A DNA stretch of 64,000 bases from Microbacterium sp. EYE_78. Its GTDB lineage: Bacteria > Actinomycetota > Actinomycetes > Actinomycetales > Microbacteriaceae. Within the stretch, counting starts at the first letter, position 1; the number at the start of each line of letters is the position of its first letter. This document shows, one piece after another, positions 43,113 through 51,514 of this stretch. The stretch is from positions 744,001 to 808,000 of the forward strand of contig NZ_JAHXMY010000001.1 in assembly GCF_023149035.1 (NCBI RefSeq), given 5' to 3'. The notes under the pieces were generated by a model, which was not told the DNA's origin, searched no databases, and was given only the letters and a program-made list of their open reading frames with translations. The translations under genes and the position numbers were made by a program.

Positions 43113-43451
43113 TCAGGCGACCGACGCGCACGCGACACAGGTCGTCGCCTGCGGACGGACCTCGAGCCGCGCGTCGGGGATGGGTGTGCCGCACCGCTCG
43201 CACACGCCATACGTGCCTGCGTCGACCCGCGACAGGGCGGTCGCGACCTGCGCCAGCTCATCGCGCGTCGAGATCCGCAGCGCCTCGACGCGTTGCCATT
43301 CACCCGAGAGCGTGGACCCCTCGGGGTCGTGCTCGTCATCGGCGTTGGCATCGGCCCGGTCATTCCGGAGGTCGGCATCGTCGTCGTCGAGCCGGGCGAG
43401 CAGCGACTCGAGCTCGGCCCGCCGTTCGCGCAACCTCCCGACCGGATCCAC
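43113..43451 (-). CDS. TraR/DksA-type zinc-finger protein
   Basis: A 112-residue protein. The first two thirds are acidic coiled coil (RLRERRAELESLLARLDDDD, then helix VEALRISTRDELAQVATAL), and the C-terminus is a four-Cys zinc finger, CERCG and CVAC, of the DksA/TraR/YteA kind. DksA proteins reach into the RNA polymerase secondary channel; the tip acidic residues for that are not certain here. GTG 43451 lies 6 nt after TACGAT (43463 to 43458), so leaderless. Confidence 0.88.
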   Translation of the reverse strand: MDPVGRLRERRAELESLLARLDDDDADLRNDRADANADDEHDPEGSTLSGEWQRVEALRISTRDELAQVATALSRVDAGTYGVCERCGTPIPDARLEVRPQATTCVACASVA

Positions 43452-43551
43452 CCCGCCATCGTAGGGCTACCGCCCGACACGAGGGCCGTCAAGACCGTCG
43501 CCGCATCAGCTCCCCACCACGAGAGTGGGCATCTGACCGAAGGGAGCCACC

Positions 43552-43815
43552 ATGGCCGAAGACGAAGGCACCGACGCCACCGAATCCACCGAAGGCACCG
43601 ACACCACCGAGGGCGCGGAGCACGCCGACCCCGAGGAGATGCCCGACACCGACGAGCTCGAGGAGCCGAGCGTCGCGAAGGAGCCCGGCGAAGAGCCGAA
43701 GGCACCCCCGCAGCAGGACGGGGAGCCCAGCCATCACGCGGTCGGCATCGGCGTCGTCGAATCGGGTCCGGTCGACCCGGGCGAGAGCCCCGACGAAGAC
43801 CCCTACGAAGCCTGA
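43552..43815 (+). CDS. 87-residue acidic, disordered protein
   Basis: Composition is dominated by Glu, Asp, Thr, Pro and Gly (for instance ATESTEGTDTTEGAEH and EMPDTDELEEPS) with no hydrophobic core, so it is predicted to be disordered. No family recognised. GAAGGGAG lies at good distance before ATG 43552. It overlaps the convergent lipoprotein gene by 13 bp at the 3' end. Confidence 0.65.
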   Translation: MAEDEGTDATESTEGTDTTEGAEHADPEEMPDTDELEEPSVAKEPGEEPKAPPQQDGEPSHHAVGIGVVESGPVDPGESPDEDPYEA

Positions 43816-44345
43816 CGGCCGCTGTCCTCCGCGGTCCCCGTCACGGAAACGCCGTCGCTGCCGAGGAGACACTGGATCGTCCGATCGCGGTCGGTCCCGT
43901 CCCAGCCGCCCTCGGCGGGCACGTAGTACGAGAACTCGAGGGGCGAATCCTCGTAGGGGGCTCTGACGAATACGCCGAACTCGTTGAGGCAGCCCTCCTC
44001 GGCTTCGGCGGCCACCGCGTCGTCGCCCGGATACTCCCCGTTCGGCAGCGTGAACACGTGGTACACCTCATACGTGTGCGGGTCGTCGCAGGGGATCGCG
44101 GCGACGCTGGACACGGAGTCCTCGGGAACGTCCGGATCGGACTCGCTCGACTCGTCGAAGCAGTCCCCGACCTCGAGGTCGTACACGTCGAGCTCGCCAC
44201 CCACGGTGATCTCGCCCGACGCGTCGCGGTAGACCATCCCGGACATCTCGTAGAAGATCGCCTCGCTGCACCCGACCAGCACTGGCGCCGCGAGGAGCAG
44301 CCCCGCTGCGCCGAGCAACCCCGCTCGCCTCGCGCGTGTCGACAT
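43803..44345 (-). CDS. Lipoprotein with septum-formation-like domain
   Basis: A 180-residue lipoprotein: basic start MSTRARRAG, hydrophobic core, lipobox LVGC near residue 25. The mature part has the pattern of the septum_form family: LEVGDCFDE, then IPCDDPHTYEVYHVF and a later Cys in EEGCLNEF, suggesting two disulfides outside the cell. In mycobacteria related proteins are linked to septation, but evidence is thin. ATG 44345 follows GGGGGACC. Confidence 0.82.
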   Translation of the reverse strand: MSTRARRAGLLGAAGLLLAAPVLVGCSEAIFYEMSGMVYRDASGEITVGGELDVYDLEVGDCFDESSESDPDVPEDSVSSVAAIPCDDPHTYEVYHVFTLPNGEYPGDDAVAAEAEEGCLNEFGVFVRAPYEDSPLEFSYYVPAEGGWDGTDRDRTIQCLLGSDGVSVTGTAEDSGRQAS

Positions 44346-44469
44346 GTGGTCCCCCGGGAGTGCGCGCCGAGGTGACGGCGCCAGCGTAGCCGACAGGGGT
44401 GGGATGCCGGTGGCCCGCCGATAGGATGATGGCGACCCCCGGCATCCCTCAGCCTTGGAGCCCAGCCGC

Positions 44470-46803
44470 GTGAGCACCCCAACCACTCCCTCCGTCGCCG
44501 ACACCGTCGAGAACGCCATCGCCACGCCGGAGAGGGAACAGCCCTTCGCCGCGCTCGGCCTGAAGCCCGACGAGTACGACCGTATCCGCAAGATCCTCGG
44601 GCGCCGCCCCACCTCGGGCGAGCTGGCGATGTACTCCGTCATGTGGAGCGAGCACTGCTCCTACAAGTCCTCGAAGATCTACCTGCGCCGCTTCGGCGAC
44701 AAGGTCTCGGACCAGATGAAGGAACGGCTCATGGTCGGCATGGGCCAGAACGCCGGCGTCGTCGACGTCGGCGAGGGCTGGGCCGTCACCTTCAAGGTCG
44801 AGTCGCACAACCACCCGAGCTACATCGAGCCGTTCCAGGGCGCCGCGACGGGCGTCGGCGGCATCGTCCGCGACATCATCTCCATGGGCGCGCGCCCCGT
44901 CGCCGTCATGGACCAGCTGCGCTTCGGCGCCATCGACGACCCCGACACCGCCCGCGTCGTGCACGGCGTCGTCAGCGGCATCAGCTTCTACGGCAACTGC
45001 CTCGGCCTGCCGAACATCGGCGGCGAGACCGTCTTCGACAAGGTCTACCAGGGCAACCCGCTCGTGAACGCCCTCGCGGTCGGCGTCCTCCGCCACGAGG
45101 ACATCAAGCTCGCCAACGCCACCGGCGCCGGCAACAAGGTCGTCCTCTTCGGTGCCCGCACGGGCGGCGACGGCATCGGCGGTGCCTCGATCCTCGCCTC
45201 CGACACGTTCGCCGACGGCGGCCCGACCAAGCGCCCCGCTGTGCAGGTCGGCGACCCGTTCGCCGAGAAGGTGCTCATCGAGTGCTGCCTCGAGCTGTAC
45301 CAGGGCGAGCTCGTCGAGGCGATCCAGGACCTCGGCGCCGCGGGCATCTCGTGCGCCACGAGCGAGCTCGCCGCCAACGGCGGCTCGGGCATGAAGGTCG
45401 ACCTCGAGAAGGTGCTGCTGCGCGACCCGTCGCTCACGCCCGAGGAGATCCTCATGAGCGAGAGCCAGGAGCGCATGATGGCGATCGTCGCGCCCGAGAA
45501 GCTCGACGCGTTCCTCGCGGTCGTGCAGAAGTGGGATGTCGAGACGAGTGTCCTCGGCGAGGTCACCGGTGACGGCCGCCTGCAGATCTTCTGGCACGGC
45601 GAGCAGATCGTCGACGTCGACCCCTCGACCGTCGCGGTCGACGGCCCCGTCTACGAGCGCCCCGTCGCCTACCCGACCTGGATCGACGCGCTGCGCGACG
45701 ACTCGGCCGCGCACCTCGAGCGCAGCGACGCCCCGGAGGTCCTGCGCGAGCAGTTCCTGCAGTTGCTCGGCAGCGCGAATCTCGCCGACACGTCGTGGAT
45801 CACCAACCAGTACGACTACTACGTCATGGGCAACACCGCGCTCAGCTTCCCCGACGACGCGGGCATGATCCGCGTCGACGAGGAGTCCGGCCTCGGCTTC
45901 GCCATCGCGACCGACTGCAACGGCCGCTACTGCCAGCTCGACCCGTACGCCGGCGCGCAGCTCGCCCTCGCCGAGGCCTACCGCAACGTCGCCGTCACCG
46001 GCGCGCAGCCGACCGCCGTCACCGACTGCCTCAACTTCGGCAGTCCCGAGAACCCTGAGGTGATGTGGCAGTTCGGCCAGGCCGTCGACGGCCTCGCCGA
46101 CGCGTGCCTCGAGCTCGGCGTCCCGGTCACCGGCGGCAACGTCAGCTTCTACAACCAGACCGGCGACCAGCCGATCTTCCCGACCCCGGTCGTCGGCGTG
46201 CTGGGCATCATCGACGACGTCGCCCGCCGCATCCCGAGCGGTTGGCAGGACGCCGGCGAGAACATCTACCTGCTCGGCACGACCTCGACCGAGCTCGACG
46301 GCTCGGCGTGGGCCGGCACCGTGCACGACCACCTCGGCGGCCGCCCGCCGAAGGTCGACCTCGCCGGCGAGAAGACCCTCGCCGGTCTCCTGCAGGCCGC
46401 CCGCGACGAGATGCTCGTCTCGAGCGCGCACGACCTGTCGGCCGGCGGTCTCGGCCAGGCCCTCGCCGAGGCGACGATGCGCTTCGGCGTCGGCGCCCGC
46501 GTGTGGCTGCGCGAGATCATGGAGCGCGACGGGGTCGATGCCGCGACCGCCCTGTTCAGCGAGTCGACCGGCCGCGTCATCGTGTCGGTGCCCCGCGAGG
46601 AGGACGTGAAGTTCCGTGGCCTCTGCGAGGGGCGCGGCTACCCGGTCCTCCGCATCGGCGTGACCGACTCGGCACCCGCAGGAGAGCAGCCGGCGCTCGA
46701 GGTGCAGGACGTCTTCTCGATCCCGGTGCCCGAGCTGCGCCGCATCTCGAAGGCGACGCTGCCGGAGGCCTTCGGCGCGATCGTCGACGAGGTGCCCGCG
46801 TGA
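44470..46803 (+). CDS. purL: FGAM synthase large subunit
   Basis: A 777-residue small-type PurL, the ATP-dependent subunit of FGAM synthase (purine step 4). Seen: [56 protein letters not shown], and [12 protein letters not shown] plus [17 protein letters not shown] in the second half. It works with PurS and PurQ, encoded 20 kb away. GTG 44470 is chosen by alignment to the family start, with GGAG further upstream. A 44-codon membrane-protein gene overlaps its stop. Confidence 0.96.
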   Translation: MSTPTTPSVADTVENAIATPEREQPFAALGLKPDEYDRIRKILGRRPTSGELAMYSVMWSEHCSYKSSKIYLRRFGDKVSDQMKERLMVGMGQNAGVVDVGEGWAVTFKVESHNHPSYIEPFQGAATGVGGIVRDIISMGARPVAVMDQLRFGAIDDPDTARVVHGVVSGISFYGNCLGLPNIGGETVFDKVYQGNPLVNALAVGVLRHEDIKLANATGAGNKVVLFGARTGGDGIGGASILASDTFADGGPTKRPAVQVGDPFAEKVLIECCLELYQGELVEAIQDLGAAGISCATSELAANGGSGMKVDLEKVLLRDPSLTPEEILMSESQERMMAIVAPEKLDAFLAVVQKWDVETSVLGEVTGDGRLQIFWHGEQIVDVDPSTVAVDGPVYERPVAYPTWIDALRDDSAAHLERSDAPEVLREQFLQLLGSANLADTSWITNQYDYYVMGNTALSFPDDAGMIRVDEESGLGFAIATDCNGRYCQLDPYAGAQLALAEAYRNVAVTGAQPTAVTDCLNFGSPENPEVMWQFGQAVDGLADACLELGVPVTGGNVSFYNQTGDQPIFPTPVVGVLGIIDDVARRIPSGWQDAGENIYLLGTTSTELDGSAWAGTVHDHLGGRPPKVDLAGEKTLAGLLQAARDEMLVSSAHDLSAGGLGQALAEATMRFGVGARVWLREIMERDGVDAATALFSESTGRVIVSVPREEDVKFRGLCEGRGYPVLRIGVTDSAPAGEQPALEVQDVFSIPVPELRRISKATLPEAFGAIVDEVPA

Positions 46804-46934
46804 GCGACGATCCGGAGTACGCCGAGTTCATCGGGCGCAAGCGCGCCCGCACCAAGGTGATCGCCTGGACGGTCATCGTGTCGATGGTGCTGGTGGGCGG
46901 CGGCGCGACCGTCCTCACCCTGCTGTTCGGCTGA
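46800..46934 (+). CDS. 44-residue single-helix membrane protein after purL
   Basis: The translation begins with a polar stretch ([19 protein letters not shown]) and continues with one helix, [23 protein letters not shown] 46800 overlaps the purL stop by 4 bp (GTGA), the same coupling as between recognised genes here, so it is probably translated. Function unknown; it might tether or regulate something, but no evidence is seen. Confidence 0.65.
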   Translation: MSDDPEYAEFIGRKRARTKVIAWTVIVSMVLVGGGATVLTLLFG

Positions 46935-46942
46935 CCCGCGGC

Positions 46943-47677
46943 ATGGATGCCACCGCGCCTGCCCTCCCGGGTCGCGCGGTGCTGCAGCAGCGCTGGAGCG
47001 GCGCGTGCTTCCTGCACTGGCGCGTCGACCCGGCGCGGGTCGCGCCGCTCCTGCCACCCGGGACCGAGCCCGACGTGTTCGACGGGTCGGCGTGGGTCGG
47101 CCTCATCCCGTTCGTCCTGAGCGAGTTCCGCTTCCTCCCACTCCCTCCGGTCCCGTTCGTCGGCCGGTTCGTCGAGATCAACGTGCGGACGTACGCGAGG
47201 GATGCCGACGGCCGCCGCGGCGTCGTCTTCCAGACACTCGAGGCCGAGCACCTGCTCCCGGTCCTCGGCGCACGCGCCGTGTTCGGGTTGCCCTACCGAT
47301 GGGCGAAGGCCGCGGTCCGCACCGACGGCGGCGCGCTCGAGTACGCGTCGCGACGGCATCCCGGGTTCGGCGACCGCGTGCGCACCCGCATCCGCGTCGT
47401 CCCGGGGACGCAAGTCGTCGACGACGAGCTGAGCCGGTTCCTCACGGCCCGATGGGGCTTTCACGAGCGGCACCTGGGCCGCACGATCTGGGCAGCGAAC
47501 GAGCACGAGCCGTGGCCGCTGGTGCGAGCCGAGCTCGAGCGCCTCGACGACGGCCTGCTCGCGGATGCCGGATTTCCGGATCTCGCGGGCCGGGCGCCGG
47601 ATTCGGTGCTCGCGATGCCGGCCGGCCACCCGGGGGTCGTCACCCGGTTCTCAGCCGCATCCGTCGTGCGCTCCTGA
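46943..47677 (+). CDS. DUF2071 (YqjF-like) protein
   Basis: A 244-residue protein with the DUF2071 opening: LQQRWSGACFLHWRVDPARVAPLLP, then SAWVGLIPFVLSEF and EINVRTYARDADGRRGVVFQTLEA. The family resembles acetoacetate decarboxylase-like folds; the B. subtilis member is YqjF. The enzymatic role is not known. It starts 8 bp after the small membrane-protein gene and may belong to the purL transcript. Confidence 0.88.
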   Translation: MDATAPALPGRAVLQQRWSGACFLHWRVDPARVAPLLPPGTEPDVFDGSAWVGLIPFVLSEFRFLPLPPVPFVGRFVEINVRTYARDADGRRGVVFQTLEAEHLLPVLGARAVFGLPYRWAKAAVRTDGGALEYASRRHPGFGDRVRTRIRVVPGTQVVDDELSRFLTARWGFHERHLGRTIWAANEHEPWPLVRAELERLDDGLLADAGFPDLAGRAPDSVLAMPAGHPGVVTRFSAASVVRS

Positions 47678-47711
47678 GAACACTGTCACCGAGCGCGGAT
47701 AGCATTGCCGC

Positions 47712-48578
47712 ATGCAGCTCTGGGTCGTCGCGATCGGGGCCGCGGTGGCGGAGTTCTGGTGGGTGGCGCCCGCCGCAGCCGGAGCCGGCGCGGTCGGATT
47801 CGTCGGCGTGCGCCGTGGTCGGTCCACCCGTGCCCGGCGCCTGGGACTGCACGCCGCGCAGCGCGAGTTGCAGCAGGCCCGCTCCGACGCGATCGGAGCC
47901 CGAGCCGCCGCCCGCGTCGCGCAGGCCGAGCTGACCCGGATGGAGGCCGAACGGGCCGCAGGTCGGGTCCGGCCCGAGGACGTCCGACTCGCGCGACGCG
48001 CGCTCGACGACGCGCAGCGCGCCAAGGCGTCGGCCACCGCGACCATCCGCGTCGCCCGCGCGCGCGTCGGCGCTGAGCGTGCCGCCGTGCCCGCCCGCGG
48101 CACCGACCCGCAGCACCTCCCGCTCGCCCGCCTGATGGCCTCGCACGACGCGGTCGCTGCGCGCTGGATGGAGTACGAGACGGATGCCGCGCGCCGCCTC
48201 GCGTTCCCCGCGCTGAGCGACGCCCGGGTCCCGGCGACGAGCGAGTTCCTCCGCCTCGAAGGCATCGCCCGTGAGCTGCGCCCGGCATCCGCCCTGGCGA
48301 AGACCAGCCCCGACGAGTTCGCGGCCTATCGGTCCGCGGTCGACGCGGTCCGCCGGGCCTTCGACGCCGCCGAGCAGGAGGCGTGGCGCCTCGCCGGCCA
48401 CCGCCCGGAGGGCGTCCCGAACGATCCGCCGCTCACCCAGCGGTGGACGGTGGTCGCGACCGAGGCGCTGGCCCGCTCGGTCGACGGGCTGACGCGAGCC
48501 GCGGAGGGTGCGGCATCCGCTCTCGACGCCTATCGCTCGCGGCGCGACGGTCGTGACCGCGACCAGCCTCGCCCGTAA
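47712..48578 (+). CDS. Coiled-coil membrane protein, first of a tandem paralogous pair
   Basis: A 288-residue protein: N-terminal hydrophobic part (LWVVAIGAAVAEFWWVAPAA), a long Ala/Arg/Glu-rich coiled coil (about 40-125), then a conserved block (SHDAVAARWMEYETDAARRL, AFPALSDARVPATSEFL, LRPASALAK, YRSAVDAVRRAFDAAEQEAW). The same block occurs in the next gene. The motif FP-x-x-SD-R-P-x-T-x-x-FLR recurs in unannotated actinobacterial proteins. ATG 47712 is 6 nt after TAGCAT (47700-47705). No function known. Confidence 0.78.
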   Translation: MQLWVVAIGAAVAEFWWVAPAAAGAGAVGFVGVRRGRSTRARRLGLHAAQRELQQARSDAIGARAAARVAQAELTRMEAERAAGRVRPEDVRLARRALDDAQRAKASATATIRVARARVGAERAAVPARGTDPQHLPLARLMASHDAVAARWMEYETDAARRLAFPALSDARVPATSEFLRLEGIARELRPASALAKTSPDEFAAYRSAVDAVRRAFDAAEQEAWRLAGHRPEGVPNDPPLTQRWTVVATEALARSVDGLTRAAEGAASALDAYRSRRDGRDRDQPRP

Positions 48579-48588
48579 GGTGGAGCGG

Positions 48589-49332
48589 GTGGACGGGTTC
48601 TGGGCTTTCGCGAGCAGCTACTGGTGGCTCGTCTTCCCGCTGTTCGGACTCGCCTCGGCCGCAAGTGGCTCCTGGGCTGCCGCGTCCAAGCGCCGCCACA
48701 AGCAGCGACTCGAGATCATGAAGGCGAAAGCCGAGCTCACCACGGCGCGCGCCGCCGCGAAACGCGGTGTCGGGTCGGCCTCGGCCGCAGAGATCGAGGC
48801 GCCGTCGCAGTCCCTCACCGACCAGCTCGACGACCTCCGCGCCGTCCACGACGAGGTCACCCACCGTTGGCTCGACTACGAGCTCGACGTCGCCAAGCTC
48901 ATCGCCTTCCCGTCGATGAGCGACGGGCGCGACCCGCTGACCGCGGGGTTCCTCCGCGCGAAGAAGGTCGCCGACCGTGCGAAGCCGGCCGACGGGGTGA
49001 AGCCGTCGGCCGAACAGGTGACGGAGTACCGCCGTGCCGTCACCGACTTCGAGGTCGCCTTCGACCTCGCCGAGCGCGAGGCGCGGCGGGTGCGGGACTC
49101 GGGACTGACCGATGCCGAGCGGAAGCGGCTCGCCACGGCATCCCGCATGCTCGCCGTCGCGACGGACGACGCGGCCACACCGGCGGAGCGGCACCTGGCG
49201 TATCAGCGCGTGCGCGAGGAGATCGACGGCCTCATCGCCCTGTCGGACGAGGCCGTCGAGGTGCTCGAGAAGAAGGTGGCGCAGCCGCTCACCGAGCGCC
49301 CGTCGACGGAACCTCCGGCGCCCGCACGCTGA
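48589..49332 (+). CDS. Coiled-coil membrane protein, second of a tandem paralogous pair
   Basis: A 247-residue protein with a hydrophobic start (SYWWLVFPLFGLASAASGS), basic KRRHKQR, a helical region and the shared block VHDEVTHRWLDYELDVAKL, AFPSMSDGRDPLTAGFLR, then YRRAVTDFEVAFDLAEREARR. GTG 48589 is preferred because GGAGCGG precedes it closely. The gene follows the first paralogue by 10 bp, so they are a small operon and may form a hetero-oligomer. Function unknown. Confidence 0.78.
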   Translation: MDGFWAFASSYWWLVFPLFGLASAASGSWAAASKRRHKQRLEIMKAKAELTTARAAAKRGVGSASAAEIEAPSQSLTDQLDDLRAVHDEVTHRWLDYELDVAKLIAFPSMSDGRDPLTAGFLRAKKVADRAKPADGVKPSAEQVTEYRRAVTDFEVAFDLAEREARRVRDSGLTDAERKRLATASRMLAVATDDAATPAERHLAYQRVREEIDGLIALSDEAVEVLEKKVAQPLTERPSTEPPAPAR

Positions 49333-49426
49333 TCCGCTCCCGGGCGTAGACGACGACCAGGGCGCCGGCCACCGCGGTGACCACCGCGCCGACGACGAGC
49401 AGCGTCCCTCCGCCGATGCGATCCAC
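49289..49426 (-). CDS. Possible 45-residue membrane protein
   Basis: A GTG-started frame reading MDRIGGGTLLVVGAVVTAV, AGALVVVYARER and a polar tail: one hydrophobic helix with a positive end. It overlaps the 3' end of the upstream plus-strand gene by 44 bp, and the ribosome site is poor. The amino-acid pattern looks like a real one-helix protein, but this is weak evidence. Confidence 0.35.
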   Translation of the reverse strand: MDRIGGGTLLVVGAVVTAVAGALVVVYARERISVRAPEVPSTGAR

Positions 49427-49484
49427 GAGAGGCGACCTGCCGAGGTGAGTGCGGCGACACGGTGCATCCCCCGATCGCAGCACA

Positions 49485-49514
49485 ACGGGGACCCGGCCGC
49501 AGCCGGATCCCCGT
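49485..49514 (-). terminator. Terminator of the glycine-betaine operon
   Basis: Arms ACGGGGACCCGG (49485-49496) and CCGGATCCCCGT (49503-49514) pair at 11 of 12 positions with a 6-nt loop, 13 bp after the stop of the binding-protein gene. No clear U-run. Confidence 0.7.
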
Positions 49515-49527
49515 CGAACGCCCGCGG

Positions 49528-50442
49528 TCAGTCCGCGATGAGGGTGTCGTACGCGTCGGTGTGGGCCGCGATCCACTCGTCGATCGCGTCGGCCTCCTTG
49601 CCCTCGCCGAACTCGTTCACGACGGTGTCCTCGAGCGACGCGTACTGCTCGTCGTCCAGCGAGATGCCCGCGATGTACTCAGCAGCCTCGGGGAACTCCT
49701 CGGCGAACCCGGCGGTGCCGAGGAAGTGGAGCGCCTCGGCCTCGCCCATCGCGCCGCGCGGGTCCTCGAGGTCCTTCAGGCCGTACGCCTCGTTGGCCCA
49801 GAAGGGACGCCACGAAGTCACGACGATGTCGCGTTCGGCGGCGATCGCGCTGTCGAGCTCGGTGAGCATCGCCGCGGTCGACGAGGTCTTCAGCTCGTAC
49901 GTGCCGTCGAGGCCGTACTCGGGGATCATCGAGTCCTGCGTCTGGGCGGTGAGGCCCGCTCCCGGCTCGATGCCGAAGACGGTGCCGTCGAAGCGGTCGG
50001 CGTTGTCGGCGAGGTCCTCGATCGAGTCGATGTCGACGTACTCGGGGACGGCGATCGTCAGCTTCGCGTTGCCGTAGTACGCCCCGAGGTCCTCGATCTG
50101 GTCGCCGTACTTCTCCATGTAGGACTTGTGGGTGAGCTCCGGCCATGCCGACGGGTAGATGTCGACGTCGCCCTGTGCGAGGCCGGCGTAGAGCGGCCCC
50201 GCCTCGGTGAGCTCCTGCATCTCGACCGTGTAGCCGATCTTCTCGAGCTGGTCCTCGAGCAGGTACGCCGTGCTGAGGCCGTCGGTCCACGACGGCAGGA
50301 AGCCGAGCGTGATGGTGCCGAGGTCGCCGTCGCCGCCCTCGTTCGAGCCGCCTTCGGCCTGGTTGCCGCTCGCGCAGCCGGCGAGGGCGAGGGATGCCGC
50401 GGCGCCGAGCGCCACGAGACCGGTGAAGTGTCGCTTGTTCAT
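49528..50442 (-). CDS. opuAC: Glycine betaine-binding lipoprotein
   Basis: A 304-residue substrate-binding lipoprotein with lipobox LAGC near residue 23. Mature features of the ProX/OpuAC family: TLGFLPSWTDGLSTAYLLED, YPSAWPELTHKSYM, GIEPGAGLTAQTQDSM and VTSWRPFWANEAYGLK. The Trp residues (SWTDG, AWPEL, SWRPFW) are suited to form the cage for the quaternary amine. Whether the ligand is betaine, choline or proline betaine is open. Last gene of opuAA-AB-AC; two perfect hairpins stand between it and the permease gene. Confidence 0.9.
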   Translation of the reverse strand: MNKRHFTGLVALGAAASLALAGCASGNQAEGGSNEGGDGDLGTITLGFLPSWTDGLSTAYLLEDQLEKIGYTVEMQELTEAGPLYAGLAQGDVDIYPSAWPELTHKSYMEKYGDQIEDLGAYYGNAKLTIAVPEYVDIDSIEDLADNADRFDGTVFGIEPGAGLTAQTQDSMIPEYGLDGTYELKTSSTAAMLTELDSAIAAERDIVVTSWRPFWANEAYGLKDLEDPRGAMGEAEALHFLGTAGFAEEFPEAAEYIAGISLDDEQYASLEDTVVNEFGEGKEADAIDEWIAAHTDAYDTLIAD

Positions 50443-50483
50443 CGTGTGCCTTCCGTATGTGATTGCTGGTTCCGTATCGTGCA

Positions 50484-50522
50484 GGTCCGGGTGCATCCGG
50501 ACCGTGCGGCCCGAGGCCGCAC
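50484..50522 (-). promoter_or_regulatory. Double hairpin between permease and binding-protein genes
   Basis: Two adjacent perfect hairpins: GGTCCGG/CCGGACC (50484-50490 with 50497-50503) and GTGCGGCC/GGCCGCAC (50504-50511 with 50515-50522, 3-nt loop). They fill the 91-bp gap ahead of the binding-protein gene. Intercistronic hairpins like these can block RNA decay or set processing sites, raising the binding protein level above the permease. Confidence 0.7.
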
Positions 50523-50533
50523 GTCTGTGGGGG

Positions 50534-51514
50534 TCAGGCCCCGGTGGAGATGGGCGCGCGCCGGGGCGACGCCGTCTCGCGCTCGGCCGCGGCCGCGGCG
50601 TCCTGCGCCGGGGTCGCGGCAGTCGTCGCGCCGTCCTTCGCGCCACCGCGCCGACGCGAGACCGCCCCGAGCAGCGAGCTGCGCTGACCCTTCAGGTCTC
50701 CGAGGGCGCCGGTCAGCCGATCGAGGTACACGGCGAGGATGACGACGCTGAGGCCGGCTTCGACGCCCTTCGCGATGTCGACGGTCGACATCGCCTGCAC
50801 GATCTCCTTGCCGAGCCCGTCGGCGCCGGCGATGCCCGCGATGACCGCCATCGACAGGGCGAGCATGATCAGCTGGTTGACCCCGGCCATGATGCTGGGC
50901 ATGGCCAGCGGCAGCTGCACACCGCGCAGGATCTGCCCGGGGGTCGCGCCGAACGCGTGCCCGGCCTCGACCGTCTCGGAGTCCACTCCGCGGATGCCGA
51001 GCTCGGTGAGTCGCACGCCCGGGGGAAGGGCGAAGATGACCGTCGCGACGACGCCCGGGACGACGCCGATGCTGAAGAACACGATCGCCGGGATCAGGTA
51101 CACGAACGCCGGCATGCTCTGCATGAGGTCGAGGATCGGACGCACGGCGGCGCTCAGCCGGTCGTTGCGCGCCGTCGCGATGCCGACCGGCACGGCGATG
51201 ACGACCGCGATGAGCGCGGCGATGAGGACCAGCGCGAGCGTCTGCATGGAGGTCACCCACTGGCCGACCGCGAGGATCAGGACGAAGCTGACGACCGTCC
51301 CGAGCGCGAAGCGCCACGAGCGGAACACCCACGCCAGGGCTGCGAGGATCGCGATGACGGCGACGATCGGCAGGCTCAGCAGGACGTCGGCGAGGGTGTC
51401 GACCAGCCAGCCGACAGCCGTCGAGACGGCCGACAGCAGCCAGCCCAGGTTGTCACGGATCCAATCGACGCCGGCGTCCGCCCACTCGCCGATCGGGATG
51501 CGGAACCCGTCCAT
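50534..51514 (-). CDS. opuAB: Glycine betaine ABC permease
   Basis: A 326-residue permease of the ProW/OpuAB type, starting FRIPIGEWADAGVDWIRDN and containing the core LDLMQSMPAFVYLIPAIVFFSIG and the coupling loop EAGHAFGATPGQILRGVQLP. About eight helices and a polar Ala/Arg tail. Its ATG overlaps the ATPase stop (ATGA). It forms a homodimeric channel in this family. Confidence 0.93.
   Translation of the reverse strand: MDGFRIPIGEWADAGVDWIRDNLGWLLSAVSTAVGWLVDTLADVLLSLPIVAVIAILAALAWVFRSWRFALGTVVSFVLILAVGQWVTSMQTLALVLIAALIAVVIAVPVGIATARNDRLSAAVRPILDLMQSMPAFVYLIPAIVFFSIGVVPGVVATVIFALPPGVRLTELGIRGVDSETVEAGHAFGATPGQILRGVQLPLAMPSIMAGVNQLIMLALSMAVIAGIAGADGLGKEIVQAMSTVDIAKGVEAGLSVVILAVYLDRLTGALGDLKGQRSSLLGAVSRRRGGAKDGATTAATPAQDAAAAAERETASPRRAPISTGA

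Noticed and set aside
43452..43551. CCCAC/GTGGG inverted repeat near 43512 as a terminator
   Set aside because: Only 5 bp with no U-run and located just upstream of a start codon; too weak to list.
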